Shown one piece after another: positions 1 to 8,734 of a DNA stretch of 64,000 bases (positions are counted from its first letter, which is position 1; the number at the start of each line of letters is the position of its first letter). Below the pieces are notes generated by a model. The model made no database searches and had not been told where the DNA came from. It was given only the letters and a program-made list of their open reading frames with translations. Source of the DNA: CAWEWH01 sp963812775 (GTDB lineage: Bacteria; Pseudomonadota; Alphaproteobacteria; Rhizobiales; Beijerinckiaceae); contig CAWEWH010000007.1 in the NCBI GenBank assembly GCA_963812775.1, forward strand, positions 930,001 through 994,000. The letters run 5' to 3'. The translations under genes and the position numbers were made by a program.

Positions 1-1371
1 CGCAAGGAGTTGTCGCCTGTCGAGCTGACCACGGCATTGCTCGATCGCATTGAGAGGCTCGATCCGCTGCTCAATGTCTTCCTCCGATTGGACGGCACCG
101 CTGCGCTGAGGGCCGCGCGCGTTGCCGAGAGCGAAGCGGCAGCCGGGCGGTTGCGTGGCCCGCTTCATGGCGTGCCAGTCGCCGTTAAGGACATCATCGA
201 CGTGGCCGGGTTGCCTTCCACCTGTCACTCGAAGATCCGGCAAGGCAACGTTGCAAGCAACGACGCCGTCTGCGTGCAAAAGCTGCGCAGCGCCGGCGCG
301 ATCGTGTTGGGCAAACTCTCGACCCACGAATTCGCGATCGGCGGCCCGAGCTTCGATCTGCCATGGCCGCCGGCGCGCAACCCATGGAACAGAAACCATC
401 ACCCTGGCGGATCGTCGTCAGGCTCCGGGTCTGGTGTCTCGGCCGGCCTGTTTCCGATGGCAATTGGTACCGATACCGGCGGCAGCATCCGCAATCCTGC
501 CGGCGCCTGTGGCATCGTCGGCTTGAAGCCGAGCTATGGATTGGTCTCGCGGCGTGGGGTTTTTCCGTTGGCGTTCTCGCTCGACCATGTGGGTCCGATG
601 ACGCGCACGGTTGCGGACAACGTCCTGATGCTGGAGGCGATCGCCGGACATGATCCACTTGATCCGGGCAGCGCCAATGTGGCGCGAGGCGCTTACCGGG
701 ACACTCTCGAGAACGGAGTCCAAGGCCTGCGGATCGGGTTCATTCGCCATTTTCACGAAGTCGACATGCCTGCCGATGCGGAGACCACGACGGCGCTGGA
801 GCAGGTCGCTCACGCCTTGCAGGCGGAAGGGGCGCAGGTCCGTGACATCAACCTGTCGGCGCTCGGCGAATTCGCCGCGGTCAACCGCGCGATACTGCAA
901 AGCGAAGCCTGGTCAATTCATGCGAACTGGCTCAAGGAACGTCCGGCCGACTACGGCAAGCTCGCACGACGTCGCCTGATGGCGGGCGCATTCCTGAGCG
1001 CTGGTGATAGCGTGCGCGCAAGCCGGCTGCGGCTGCGGATGATCGACGAATTGGAAGCCGTGCTGCGGGACGTCGATGTTCTGCTATGCGCAAATTCGAT
1101 GGACCCACCGTGCCGCATCGACGACCCGGTTGAAGTCGAGCGCACGTATCCACGCCAGGCACGCGCGCCTTTCAACCTGACGGGTCATCCGGCAATCGCG
1201 ATGATGGTGGGCCTGTCGCGCGGCGGACTGCCACTCTCGGTACAGTTCGCCGGTCGGTATTTTGACGAGACGACATTGTTCAGGGTTGCCCGAACCTGGG
1301 AACGTGTTGCCGGCACCGACGCAATGCATCCACCGATCGATGAATTCGCCAACAGCGAAAAGCGCGACTAG
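1..1371 (+). CDS. Amidase signature family hydrolase, 5' end outside window
   Basis: Hydrolyses an amide bond, probably of a small substrate in the cytoplasm. The frame is already open at base 1 and the first residues match the interior of the family N-terminal helix, so the true start lies upstream; the TTG at 10 is unlikely to be the start. The amidase-signature triad is visible: Lys in VAVKD (near residue 60), the Gly/Ser-rich loop GGSSSGSGSG (cis-Ser, near 135) and the nucleophile Ser in DTGGSIRNPAG (near 155). The length fits a nearly complete enzyme of about 460-470 residues. Members include Glu-tRNA(Gln) amidotransferase subunit A; nothing here (no gatB or gatC) supports that role, and a catabolic amidase is more likely. 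Confidence 0.9.
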   Translation, partial: RKELSPVELTTALLDRIERLDPLLNVFLRLDGTAALRAARVAESEAAAGRLRGPLHGVPVAVKDIIDVAGLPSTCHSKIRQGNVASNDAVCVQKLRSAGAIVLGKLSTHEFAIGGPSFDLPWPPARNPWNRNHHPGGSSSGSGSGVSAGLFPMAIGTDTGGSIRNPAGACGIVGLKPSYGLVSRRGVFPLAFSLDHVGPMTRTVADNVLMLEAIAGHDPLDPGSANVARGAYRDTLENGVQGLRIGFIRHFHEVDMPADAETTTALEQVAHALQAEGAQVRDINLSALGEFAAVNRAILQSEAWSIHANWLKERPADYGKLARRRLMAGAFLSAGDSVRASRLRLRMIDELEAVLRDVDVLLCANSMDPPCRIDDPVEVERTYPRQARAPFNLTGHPAIAMMVGLSRGGLPLSVQFAGRYFDETTLFRVARTWERVAGTDAMHPPIDEFANSEKRD

Positions 1372-1386
1372 GTTCCGGTTTAGAAA

Positions 1387-2640
1387 ATGGCATCAGATCC
1401 GCCAGATGCAATTCGCCGCAAAGTCGGCGTTCTCAATCGCTTCGACGGTCTCGCTGCCTGGGCCGGTCGCCTGGGCGCCGCTCCTTCGGACAGTCCCGAA
1501 ATAGCGCTGCAAAAGCGGCTAACCGTTCTCCTCTCCATCGGCCTCCTGCCGTTCACCGTGCTGTGGAGCGCGATCTACGTCGCCGTCGGCGTCCCGCTCT
1601 CGGGCGCCATTCCGGCGCTGTACTCGCTCGTCACGCCGATCAACACACTTATCTTCGCCTGGACGAACAACCTCAATCTCTATCGCTCGGTGCAGCTCCT
1701 GATGTTTCTCTTGTTGCCCTGGTTGCTGATGTTGAGTCTGGGCGGTTTCCGAGAGTCGAGTGTGGTGATCATATGGGCCGGCCTGTGTCCGCTGGCCGCT
1801 CTGCTGGTCGACGATTTGCGTCGCACGCTGTTGTGGATCATGGGGTTCGTCGTACTGCTGGTCATCAGCGGGATCGTGCAGCCCGACCTCAGCCCGGCGG
1901 GCCTGCCGGAGACCTTCGTCACCTGGCTTTTCGTGCTCAACGTTGGACTCATGATCGCGATCGCCTTCGCGCTGCTCTACTACTTCGTCGGCCAGCGCAA
2001 TTTCTTTCAGGAACGTTCTGAGATGTTGTTGCTCAACATCCTGCCGAAGGAAATTTCCGAAGCGCTGAAGGCCGAGCATCGAACTATCGCCGCGCAGTAC
2101 GACGCCGCCAGCATCCTGTTCGCCGATGTGGTCGAATTCACCCCGATGGCAGCGTCGATGACGCCATTGAGGCTGGTCGATCTTCTCAACGAGATCTTCC
2201 AGTGTTTCGATGATCTGGTCGAAAGCTATGGGCTGGAGAAGATCAAGACGATTGGCGATTGCTACATGGTGGCCTCGGGCGTGCCGCGACCCCGGCCCGA
2301 TCATGCCACGGCGCTGGTCAATGTCGCTCTCGACATGCAGGCGGCCGTCGCCGGGCGAAAGTTCGGAGGCCAACAACTCGCCTTCCAAATCGGCATCAAC
2401 TCCGGTCCCGTCGTGGCTGGCGTTATTGGTCGCAAGAAATTCATCTACGATCTGTGGGGCGAAGCCGTAAACACCGCGAGCCGCATGGAATCGCAGGGCC
2501 AAGCTCGAGCGGTACAGATTACGCGTCACACATACGAGCTGATCAAGGATGCGTTCGTCTGCGAGGCCAGGGGAACAATCAGGGTCAAGGGTGCCGACGC
2601 GATGGAGGTCTGGCACGTCCTGGGGCGGAAAACCGCTTAG
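1387..2640 (+). CDS. Membrane-anchored class III adenylate/guanylate cyclase
   Basis: Predicted to make cAMP or cGMP. The N-terminal half (about residues 40-205) holds five or six hydrophobic segments, and the C-terminal half (about 235-415) is a class III cyclase catalytic domain. Visible motifs are ILFADVVEFT (metal-binding Asp), KIKTIGDCYMVASG (second metal Asp and substrate-specifying Lys) and FIYDLWGEAVNTASRME (transition-state Asn/Arg helix). The layout, a compact transmembrane module joined directly to one cyclase domain, is common in rhizobial genomes, which often carry many cyclases. It starts 15 bp after the amidase stop. A cyclic-nucleotide-binding protein lies about 5 kb downstream, which may be coincidence. 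Nucleotide specificity cannot be read from the sequence with confidence. Confidence 0.92.
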   Translation: MASDPPDAIRRKVGVLNRFDGLAAWAGRLGAAPSDSPEIALQKRLTVLLSIGLLPFTVLWSAIYVAVGVPLSGAIPALYSLVTPINTLIFAWTNNLNLYRSVQLLMFLLLPWLLMLSLGGFRESSVVIIWAGLCPLAALLVDDLRRTLLWIMGFVVLLVISGIVQPDLSPAGLPETFVTWLFVLNVGLMIAIAFALLYYFVGQRNFFQERSEMLLLNILPKEISEALKAEHRTIAAQYDAASILFADVVEFTPMAASMTPLRLVDLLNEIFQCFDDLVESYGLEKIKTIGDCYMVASGVPRPRPDHATALVNVALDMQAAVAGRKFGGQQLAFQIGINSGPVVAGVIGRKKFIYDLWGEAVNTASRMESQGQARAVQITRHTYELIKDAFVCEARGTIRVKGADAMEVWHVLGRKTA

Positions 2641-2972
2641 CCCGGCCAAGTCACGTAGTTGGCACGACCCGGAAGAGTGGACTGATCGCCGACTGGGACC
2701 GCGATCGCTTCGCAATGTGCGGACGTCCGCCTATGGGCCTGCGAACTTGATGTGTTTGTCCGAACCTTTCGGTTGCTGACTCAAGGCCGTCATTTGAGGT
2801 TCGGAATCAACTTGGCGACGCCGATGCTGGTCCATGAAATCGAGTCCGTAGGAAATCAGGCCTCCGCGAACCCGTAGAGATTGCCCCCGCCGAGGCCCCC
2901 CGTTACCATCGCGCCGCTCGTCCCAATCAAGAAGCCGGCTTTAAGGGATGGGTTCGCCACGGGAGGGTTGCC
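2641..2972. other. Intergenic stretch, no gene seen
   Basis: About 330 bp between the cyclase and the tctCBA operon. No ORF with protein-like composition, RNA gene or clear terminator was found. The promoter of the tct operon is presumably here, but no convincing -35/-10 pair was seen. Confidence 0.5.
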
Positions 2973-3947
2973 ATGCACAGGCGCGCGTTTCTCTTGCACT
3001 CGGCCGCGACCGCCGGCGCGCTTCTGACGGGTGCCGCCACCGCGCAGGAAGCCTATCCGGCTCGCACCATCACCATCATCAATCCGTTCCCGCCCGGCGG
3101 CGCGGCCGACGTGATCGGGCGCCCCTTCGCGGCGGCGTTGGAGCAGCTCGTCAAGCAGCCGGTGGTGGTCGAAACCAAGCAGGGTGCCGCCGGCCAGGTC
3201 GGCGCGCAGTTTGCGGCGGCCGCCAAACCCGACGGCTATACGCTGCTCATCCACCTGCCGTCGATTTCCGGCTTCGCCGAGGTCGACAAGCTTTACGGCC
3301 GCCAGGTGAAGTTCACGCGCGGCGACTTCATTCCGATCGCCCGCCTCACCGAAGGGCCTATGCTGCTGGTCGTCAACGAGGCACAGCCCTACAAGACCCT
3401 GAAAGACCTCGTGGACGACGCCAAGGCACGTCCCAACGAGATCATCTTCAGCTCCTCTGGACAGCATGGCGCGCTGCACCTGCCGACGGCCATGTTCATG
3501 AAGGCGGCGGGCATTCAAATGAAGCACTTGCCCACCAATGGCGGTGGGCCGGCGCTCACCGCGCTGCTCGGCAACAACGCGCAAGTTCTGGCCTCCTCGA
3601 TTGCCGCCGCCAGCGGGCAATTGAAGGCCGGCAAGCTGCGCGCGCTCGCCTGCTTCTCGGAGAAGCGCGCTGTCGGATTCGCCGACGTGCCGACGTTTAA
3701 GGAGCTCGGCCACGACGTCACGTATTCGCTGTGGTCGGGCTTGTTCGCGCCGAAGGGCACCCCGGACGCGGTCATTGTGAAGCTGCGCGAGGACACCGGG
3801 AAGGCAGTCGCCATCGAGCAGTTCGCCAAGGCCATCGACAATATCGGCGATGTGGTGGCGTATCTCGACCAGCCTGACTTTGCGAGGTTCTGGGATGCGG
3901 ATGCCAGGCGGATCGAGGATGCCGTGCACATGATCGGCAAGGTTTAG
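2973..3947 (+). CDS. tctC: Tripartite tricarboxylate transporter receptor (Bug/TctC family)
   Basis: Periplasmic substrate-binding protein that delivers an organic acid to the TctAB membrane complex. The N-terminus MHRRAFLLHSAATAGALLTG is a signal peptide ending near ATAQEAYPAR, followed by the typical Bug opening (ITIINPFPPGGAADVIGRP) that binds a carboxylate through main-chain contacts. The C-terminal half has the family pattern PSPFGLFAPKGTP-like (here LWSGLFAPKGTPD). At 324 residues it is the usual length. It is followed by tctB and tctA, a complete operon with the receptor first. Ligand unknown; Bug receptors are highly amplified in this group of bacteria and bind many different carboxylates. 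Confidence 0.93.
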   Translation: MHRRAFLLHSAATAGALLTGAATAQEAYPARTITIINPFPPGGAADVIGRPFAAALEQLVKQPVVVETKQGAAGQVGAQFAAAAKPDGYTLLIHLPSISGFAEVDKLYGRQVKFTRGDFIPIARLTEGPMLLVVNEAQPYKTLKDLVDDAKARPNEIIFSSSGQHGALHLPTAMFMKAAGIQMKHLPTNGGGPALTALLGNNAQVLASSIAAASGQLKAGKLRALACFSEKRAVGFADVPTFKELGHDVTYSLWSGLFAPKGTPDAVIVKLREDTGKAVAIEQFAKAIDNIGDVVAYLDQPDFARFWDADARRIEDAVHMIGKV

Positions 3948-3980
3948 GCCGCGCCACGGGCGGCGCATGGGGGCGGCGAA

Positions 3981-4427
3981 GTGATCCTGCGCAGGGACCA
4001 TGTCGGGGGCGGCGCCTTCGTCGTCATCGGCGCAGGGATCCTTGCGTTGAGCGTCGATCTGCCGTTCGGCACGCTGGCCTCGCCCGGCGCCGGCATGCTG
4101 CCGACGCTCGCCATCGGCCTGATGATGCTGCTTGGCCTCGTGTTACTCGCCCGGGCCGGGGAAAGCCCGCCCTTCGCGGACCTCGCCTTCGCCGATCTTC
4201 CGCATGCGCTGCGCGTCGTCATCGTCGCGGCCGTATGCGTCGCGCTCTACACCACGCTCGGCTTCGCGGCCAGCATGTCCATGATGTTGTTCGCCCTCGT
4301 CTTCGCGATCGAGCGCCGCCCCATCGTCCACGCGGCGGCCTTCAGCGCTGGTGTCACCTTGATCGCCTACCTGCTGTTCAATCGACTGCTCAAGTCGCCC
4401 CTGCCGGGCGGCGTGATCTGGTTCTGA
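3981..4427 (+). CDS. tctB: Tripartite tricarboxylate transporter small subunit TctB
   Basis: Small integral membrane subunit of the Na+-coupled Tct transporter. It has four hydrophobic segments (about residues 8-27, 40-60, 78-110 and 118-138), the topology usual for TctB, and the family feature of a short charged loop between helices 2 and 3. The GTG start at 3981 follows the tctC stop by 33 bp, and the gene ends 10 bp before tctA. At 148 residues it is typical. Its small size and low conservation make it recognisable mainly by topology and by its place between tctC and tctA. Confidence 0.88.
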   Translation: MILRRDHVGGGAFVVIGAGILALSVDLPFGTLASPGAGMLPTLAIGLMMLLGLVLLARAGESPPFADLAFADLPHALRVVIVAAVCVALYTTLGFAASMSMMLFALVFAIERRPIVHAAAFSAGVTLIAYLLFNRLLKSPLPGGVIWF

Positions 4428-4437
4428 TCCCCCCTCC

Positions 4438-5961
4438 GTGGAAGCGACCCTCGACAGTCTGGCCCTTGGCTTCTCGGTCGCCTTCCGGCCCGATGTCCTC
4501 TTCTATGCGTTCCTCGGCTGCTTGGTCGGCACGTTGGTCGGCATTCTGCCTGGCATCGGCCCTCTCGCCGGCATCGCCATCCTGCTGCCCATCACCTACG
4601 GCCTCGATGCCACCAAGGCGGTGGTGATGCTGGCCGGCATTTATTACGGCTCGCAATACGGCGGCTCCACCACCTCGATCCTCATGCGCATCCCCGGAGA
4701 GGCCGCCTCGGTAATGACCTGTATCGACGGCTACGCCATGGCTCAGAAGGGCCGGGCGGGCGCGGCCTTGTGCATCGCCGCCGTCGGCTCGTTCATCGCC
4801 GGCACCTTCGGGGTCGTGGTGCTGACGCTGATTGCGCCGCCGCTCGCCGCTTTCGCGGTGCGCTTCGGGCCGCCTGAATACACGGCGCTGCTGGTGCTCG
4901 GCCTCGTCTTCCTCGCCTACATGTCGTCGACCTCGCTCGTTCGCACGCTACTCATGGCGAGCGTCGGGCTGCTGCTCGGCTGCATCGGCATCGACGTCAT
5001 CTCCGGCCATTTCCGCTACGGCTTCGACATCAAGGAGCTGGGCGACGGTATCGGCATCGTGCCGGTGGCAGTGGGCCTCTTTGGCCTCGGCGAGATCCTG
5101 TCGCGGCCGAGCGCCACGGTGACCGAGAAGGTGGTGTCGCCGCGTTTGGCCGAGCTTCTTCCCAGCCGCGCCGAGTGGCGACAATCGGCCATGCCCATCG
5201 TGCGCGGCTCGGTGCTCGGCGTCCTCGTCGGCATCGTTCCGGGCTCGGCCCACATCATCGCGAGTTTCTTCTCGTACGCGCTGGAGAAGCGCCTCTCCAA
5301 GACCCCCGAGGCCTTCGGCAAGGGCGCGGTGGCCGGTGTCGCCGGGCCGGAGGCCGCCAACAACGCCGCCTCGACGGGCGCCTTCGTGCCGATGCTGGCG
5401 CTCGGCCTGCCGACAGGTCCGGTCATCGCTGTGCTGATGGCAGCGCTGTTGATCCACCGCGTCGTGCCGGGGCCGCAGCTCGTCAGCGATCACCCGGGCG
5501 TGTTCTGGGGCCTCATCGCCTCGATGTATGTCGGCAACCTGATGCTGCTCCTGCTCAACCTGCCGCTGGTCGGCCTCTTCGTCAGCGTCCTCAGGATCCG
5601 CTACAGCTACCTCTATCCGCTCATCATCATGTTCTCGATCGTCGGCGTCTATCAGGTGAGCGGCTCCATCGTCGATGTGTGGATCATGCTGATCATGGGA
5701 GTGGTCGGCTATGGGCTGCGCAAGCTCGATTTCGACCCGGCGCCCCTCGTGCTCGGCCTCGTCATCGCGCCCACCCTCGAGCTCAGCCTTCGCCAGTCGC
5801 TGATCATGTCGAGCGGCAATTGGACGATCTTCTTCACCCGCCCGATTTCGGCGAGCCTGATGGCGCTTACCATCCTCCTGCTTTTCTTGTCGCTCGTCTC
5901 ACTTCTGGTCCGCCGGGACTGGCGCAACCGCCTCGCCGCCGCCGAGGGCGACAAGCGCTGA
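4438..5961 (+). CDS. tctA: Tripartite tricarboxylate transporter large permease TctA
   Basis: Large membrane subunit that forms the transport path for the Tct system. The 507-residue protein has about twelve hydrophobic segments. The family signatures are clear: GTLVGILPGIGPLAGIAIL near residue 30, YYGSQYGGSTTSIL near 75, and the internal-repeat counterpart GVLVGIVPGSAHIIASF near 265 with GPEAANNAASTGAFVPML near 305. The start shown (GTG at 4438) overlaps no neighbour and leaves 10 bp after tctB. The transporter appears intact, unlike the TRAP transporter at 16-19 kb. Confidence 0.94.
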   Translation: MEATLDSLALGFSVAFRPDVLFYAFLGCLVGTLVGILPGIGPLAGIAILLPITYGLDATKAVVMLAGIYYGSQYGGSTTSILMRIPGEAASVMTCIDGYAMAQKGRAGAALCIAAVGSFIAGTFGVVVLTLIAPPLAAFAVRFGPPEYTALLVLGLVFLAYMSSTSLVRTLLMASVGLLLGCIGIDVISGHFRYGFDIKELGDGIGIVPVAVGLFGLGEILSRPSATVTEKVVSPRLAELLPSRAEWRQSAMPIVRGSVLGVLVGIVPGSAHIIASFFSYALEKRLSKTPEAFGKGAVAGVAGPEAANNAASTGAFVPMLALGLPTGPVIAVLMAALLIHRVVPGPQLVSDHPGVFWGLIASMYVGNLMLLLLNLPLVGLFVSVLRIRYSYLYPLIIMFSIVGVYQVSGSIVDVWIMLIMGVVGYGLRKLDFDPAPLVLGLVIAPTLELSLRQSLIMSSGNWTIFFTRPISASLMALTILLLFLSLVSLLVRRDWRNRLAAAEGDKR

Positions 5962-6087
5962 AGTATCGAAAATCGCGGACCTACTACCGCGACGCTGAGC
6001 GGGGCAGCCACTTCCGGCCTGGGAGGAGCTGAGCTCTTCACGTCCGAGCTTCGTGCCGCATTCAGGCCACTTCGCAAGCGGCACAAA

Positions 6088-6132
6088 GCTGCCAAGTCAC
6101 CTGATCACGCGGAACGTCCGCTTTCGGGGGAT
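6088..6132. repeat. Dispersed intergenic repeat, copy 1
   Basis: Forty-five bases in the gap between tctA and the dacB-like gene resemble 52462-52506 (both begin GCTGCC, share CCTGA and CACGCG blocks and end GGGGAT; about four fifths identical if one small offset is allowed). The inner part, GTCCGCTTTCGGG, resembles the inverse of the CCCGAAGCGGAC motif at 12026 and 14766. No gene is seen in the rest of the 5962-6288 gap. Confidence 0.5.
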
Positions 6133-6288
6133 ACAGCGGGTGAGAATTGTTCGCGGCGAGCCTTTCGGCTCATGACCCTGAACGTCTATCATGAAGGGCT
6201 CGGCTTTCGTTCTTGTGCAATCCTGTCATTCGTGACGCATCTCGGGATGCGAGGCAAAGACGGGTTGGAGGGCACGGCTGGAGTCGTC

Positions 6289-7476
6289 ATGTGGTCTCAC
6301 CTGCTCGCCCTCGCCTGCGCGCTGCTCCTGCTGCCCGCCCAAGCCCTGGCCGGTGCCAAGGAGAAGGTTGCGGCGCTCGCTCCGTCGGGGCTGGTGCTCG
6401 TGATGGACGAAAAAGGCAACGAGCTGGTGGTTCAGAACGCTGACAAGCCCTTCGTCCCTGCCTCCGTCACCAAGATCGTGACCGCCTGGCTGGCGATGGA
6501 GGTCCTGGGCGGCGACTACCGCTTCGAGACCCGCTTCTACCTGGACGGCGACCGGGTGCTCTACATTCGCGGGGGCGGCGATCCCTTTCTGATCTCCGAA
6601 GAGCTGGCTCAGCTCGCGTCGGAGCTGGTCGCCGCAATCGGCAAGAAGCCGCTAAGCGGCATCGTGCTCGACGCGAGCTACTACCCCTCCGACATCCGCA
6701 TCCCGGGCATCGAGGACACCGACGAGGCCTACGACGCGCTGAACTCCGCGCTCGCGGTGAACTTCAATACGATCCACGCCGTGCGCAAGGGCAAGACGGT
6801 CCGCTCCGCCGAGAAGCAGACCCCGATCACGCCGCTCGCCATCAGCCAGTTCCGGGCGCGGGGCCCCCAGGGTCGCGGTCGCATCAGCCTGACCCAGGAC
6901 CCCGCGGTGGGCCTGCAATATGCCGGCGAGCTGATCGCCGCATTCATCGAGCGGGCCGGCGGCAGCGTCAAGGGCAAGATCTCGACCGGAGCCGTGCCCG
7001 AGGGCCTGGAGCCGGTCTACGTTCACCGCCAGTCGCGCACCCTTTCGGAGATCCTCGCCGGGTTGCTCCTCGGCTCGAACAACTACATCGCCAACCAGGT
7101 CTTCCTGGAGATCGGCGGGCATCGCCTGGGCGGGCCCGTCAGCCTCGAGAAGTCGCTCCAGGTCGCGAACGAGATGCTCGCCAAGCACGGCCTCGCCGAG
7201 TCCATCCATCTCGAGGAAGGCTCGGGCATCAGCCGCGGCAACCGCTTCACGGCCCGCGGCCTTGCCCAGTTGCTGCACCTCTTCGAGCCCCATGCCACCC
7301 TGCTCCGCCGCGGCGACGGCGCCCGCTTCAAGACCGGCACCTTTTCCGGCGTCCGCACCTTGGCGGGCTATGCCGACACCTCCAAGCATGGGCGCGTGCG
7401 CTTCGTGATCTCGCTCAGAAGCAACGACGGCGCGATGCGCTTCCGGCTGCTCAAAGCCATCCAGTCCGGGCTGTAG
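6289..7476 (+). CDS. D-alanyl-D-alanine carboxypeptidase/endopeptidase, S13 (DacB-like)
   Basis: Serine peptidase acting on peptidoglycan in the periplasm. The ATG at 6289 (GGAG a few bases upstream) gives a good signal peptide ending near ALAGAKEK; an upstream in-frame TTG at 6172 would add an uncharacteristic leader. The penicillin-binding motifs are present: SVTK (Ser59 to Lys62, nucleophile and general base), SNN in LLLGSNNYIAN, and KTG in RFKTGTFSGVR near the C-terminus. At about 395 residues it is shorter than E. coli DacB (477), consistent with a reduced insertion between the first two motifs. It stands alone; the next gene is on the opposite strand. Confidence 0.9.
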   Translation: MWSHLLALACALLLLPAQALAGAKEKVAALAPSGLVLVMDEKGNELVVQNADKPFVPASVTKIVTAWLAMEVLGGDYRFETRFYLDGDRVLYIRGGGDPFLISEELAQLASELVAAIGKKPLSGIVLDASYYPSDIRIPGIEDTDEAYDALNSALAVNFNTIHAVRKGKTVRSAEKQTPITPLAISQFRARGPQGRGRISLTQDPAVGLQYAGELIAAFIERAGGSVKGKISTGAVPEGLEPVYVHRQSRTLSEILAGLLLGSNNYIANQVFLEIGGHRLGGPVSLEKSLQVANEMLAKHGLAESIHLEEGSGISRGNRFTARGLAQLLHLFEPHATLLRRGDGARFKTGTFSGVRTLAGYADTSKHGRVRFVISLRSNDGAMRFRLLKAIQSGL

Positions 7477-7510
7477 CCAGAGGCGCGCCCCCGACGCACG
7501 CCAATCTGCA

Positions 7511-7990
7511 TCATTGACTCGCGTGACGCGTCTGCAGTTCGGCAATGCGATTGTCGGCGCGCCGCAGCCGCCGACAAAGCTCGCGGTTGATATTCTGCAT
7601 CACCATCACATACGCGTGGATGTCGGCCTTGTAGCACGTGTAGAGGCTTCGGGCCGTCAGTTCGTACAGCACGGTTGGGCTCGCCGCGACGACGGTTGCT
7701 GATCGGTTCTGCATTTCGATGAGCGTCATTTCGCCGAAAAAATCACCAGGCGCGAGATCCGACACGCGAATCACGCGCCCCGAATCTCCGAGCTTGCTCA
7801 CCACAAGCTCGCCGGAGTGAACAATGAACATTGAGCGCCCCGGTTCTCCTTCCGCGACGACAGGGGCACCGAGGTCGAAGCGGCGCTCGACCAGCATCGA
7901 GACCAGGAGATCGAGGCTTGCGTCTGAGAGGCCACCGAAGAAAGGCGTGGCGACCAAGAACGCTTTCAGATCAGGGGAGCTGACAGCCAT
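7511..7990 (-). CDS. Cyclic-nucleotide-binding domain protein
   Basis: One cNMP-binding beta-roll of the Crp type spanning about residues 12-125, with no DNA-binding helix-turn-helix after it. The phosphate-binding cassette region reads PGDFFGEMTLIEMQNRSATVVA, close to the family pattern (GE....L...R.A.V). The C-terminus is a short amphipathic helix with many Arg residues (NRELCRRLRRADNRIAEL), possibly a dimer helix. At 159 residues it is a stand-alone sensor or adaptor. The ligand could be cAMP or cGMP made by the cyclase encoded upstream, but that link is inference only. Confidence 0.88.
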   Translation of the reverse strand: MAVSSPDLKAFLVATPFFGGLSDASLDLLVSMLVERRFDLGAPVVAEGEPGRSMFIVHSGELVVSKLGDSGRVIRVSDLAPGDFFGEMTLIEMQNRSATVVAASPTVLYELTARSLYTCYKADIHAYVMVMQNINRELCRRLRRADNRIAELQTRHASQ

Positions 7991-8141
7991 CGATCGAGTA
8001 TACTCCCGCTCCCGGGACGTGACAGCACCTTATCGCCTTCGACGAGCGGCGCGCCACTCGGACCGCCCGGACGGACGGGCCGTCGCCCGACGAGACAATC
8101 CGCTCTGGCGTGTTTCGAGCAACAACGCGTTAGTCGCCGCA

Positions 8142-8377
8142 ATGTCGAACAAGCAGGGAGACTGGGCCGATCAAGTTCTTTCGCGCGCCGGGCTGTGGAT
8201 GCCTGATAGGGTTACGGTTGTCGAGCAACCGCTTGGGCAGCTAGCGGCTACGCTCTCCCAGCGCTTCTGGGGACGCTGATCTCGGCTTCCGGGCGCCGCC
8301 AGTTGCTGTTTGTTGGCGACGGTGCCTTTCAGATGACGGCTCAAGAACGCGGCGCTGTCTCCGAGGAAGGCGCCTAG
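8142..8377 (+). pseudogene. Remnant of thiamine-diphosphate decarboxylase (indolepyruvate decarboxylase type)
   Basis: Within a 740-bp stretch lacking any intact gene, two adjoining frames together read like the third domain of indolepyruvate/phenylpyruvate decarboxylases. The first (8142 onward) gives VTVVEQPLGQLAATLSQRFWG. After a one-base slip near 8272 the second gives TLISASGRRQLLFVGDGAFQ followed by MTAQE. GDGAFQMTAQE is the ThDP/Mg-binding signature of this family. The frame closes at a TAG at 8375 and the usual NN(D)GYT.E continuation is missing. Only about 80 of roughly 550 codons remain, so the gene is dead. Flanking bases up to 8610 show nothing recognisable. Confidence 0.55.
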
Positions 8378-8612
8378 CCAAGCGCGTAAAGCCATGTCGC
8401 AGATTGAGAGCATCCTCAGTCGCAAGGACGCTCGACGCAATGAGCGCGGCTCTACTCGACGCTCTGAAAATCGTTCGTGCCTCCTGAACTTGCGGATCGT
8501 CCTGCGCCGTAGGCCACGTCCTTGCCCGTCCTCGGTCTCTCGTAGATGCGGGCGGCGGTCATGCTTTTTTGACAAGGCAGAGCTGCAGCGCAGGGAGGTT
8601 TGAAGGGGTCAT

Positions 8613-8638
8613 ATGCATGCTTACGTTTTGCATGCTTA
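8613..8638. promoter_or_regulatory. Direct repeat GCATGCTTA x2, candidate MarR operator
   Basis: The 9-mer GCATGCTTA occurs at 8615-8623 and again at 8630-8638, a 15-bp period; ATGCATGC at 8613-8620 is itself palindromic. The site is about 97 bp upstream of the marR start in an otherwise featureless stretch. MarR proteins usually bind short inverted repeats near their own promoter, so an autoregulatory operator is a reasonable inference. No binding data can be derived here. Confidence 0.4.
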
Positions 8639-8734
8639 GGGTTCGCCGCACCAGTTAGCGAAAGCGTTGGCGGACCGTGGAGCCCCCAGAAGCCCTCGCT
8701 GGCGGCTTTCCCTCACCCGAGCTGAGGCTAGACC

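Noticed and set aside
10..1371. Amidase called as GatA
   Set aside because: No gatB or gatC nearby and the sequence is generic for the amidase signature family.
1519..2715. Long minus-strand ORF opposite the cyclase
   Set aside because: Shadow of the cyclase gene: composition rich in Arg, His, Asp and Gln, with no domain; the plus strand encodes clear cyclase motifs.
8171..8603. Overlapping ORFs on both strands between the decarboxylase remnant and marR
   Set aside because: Arg/Ser-rich shadow composition, no start signals, no recognisable domain.
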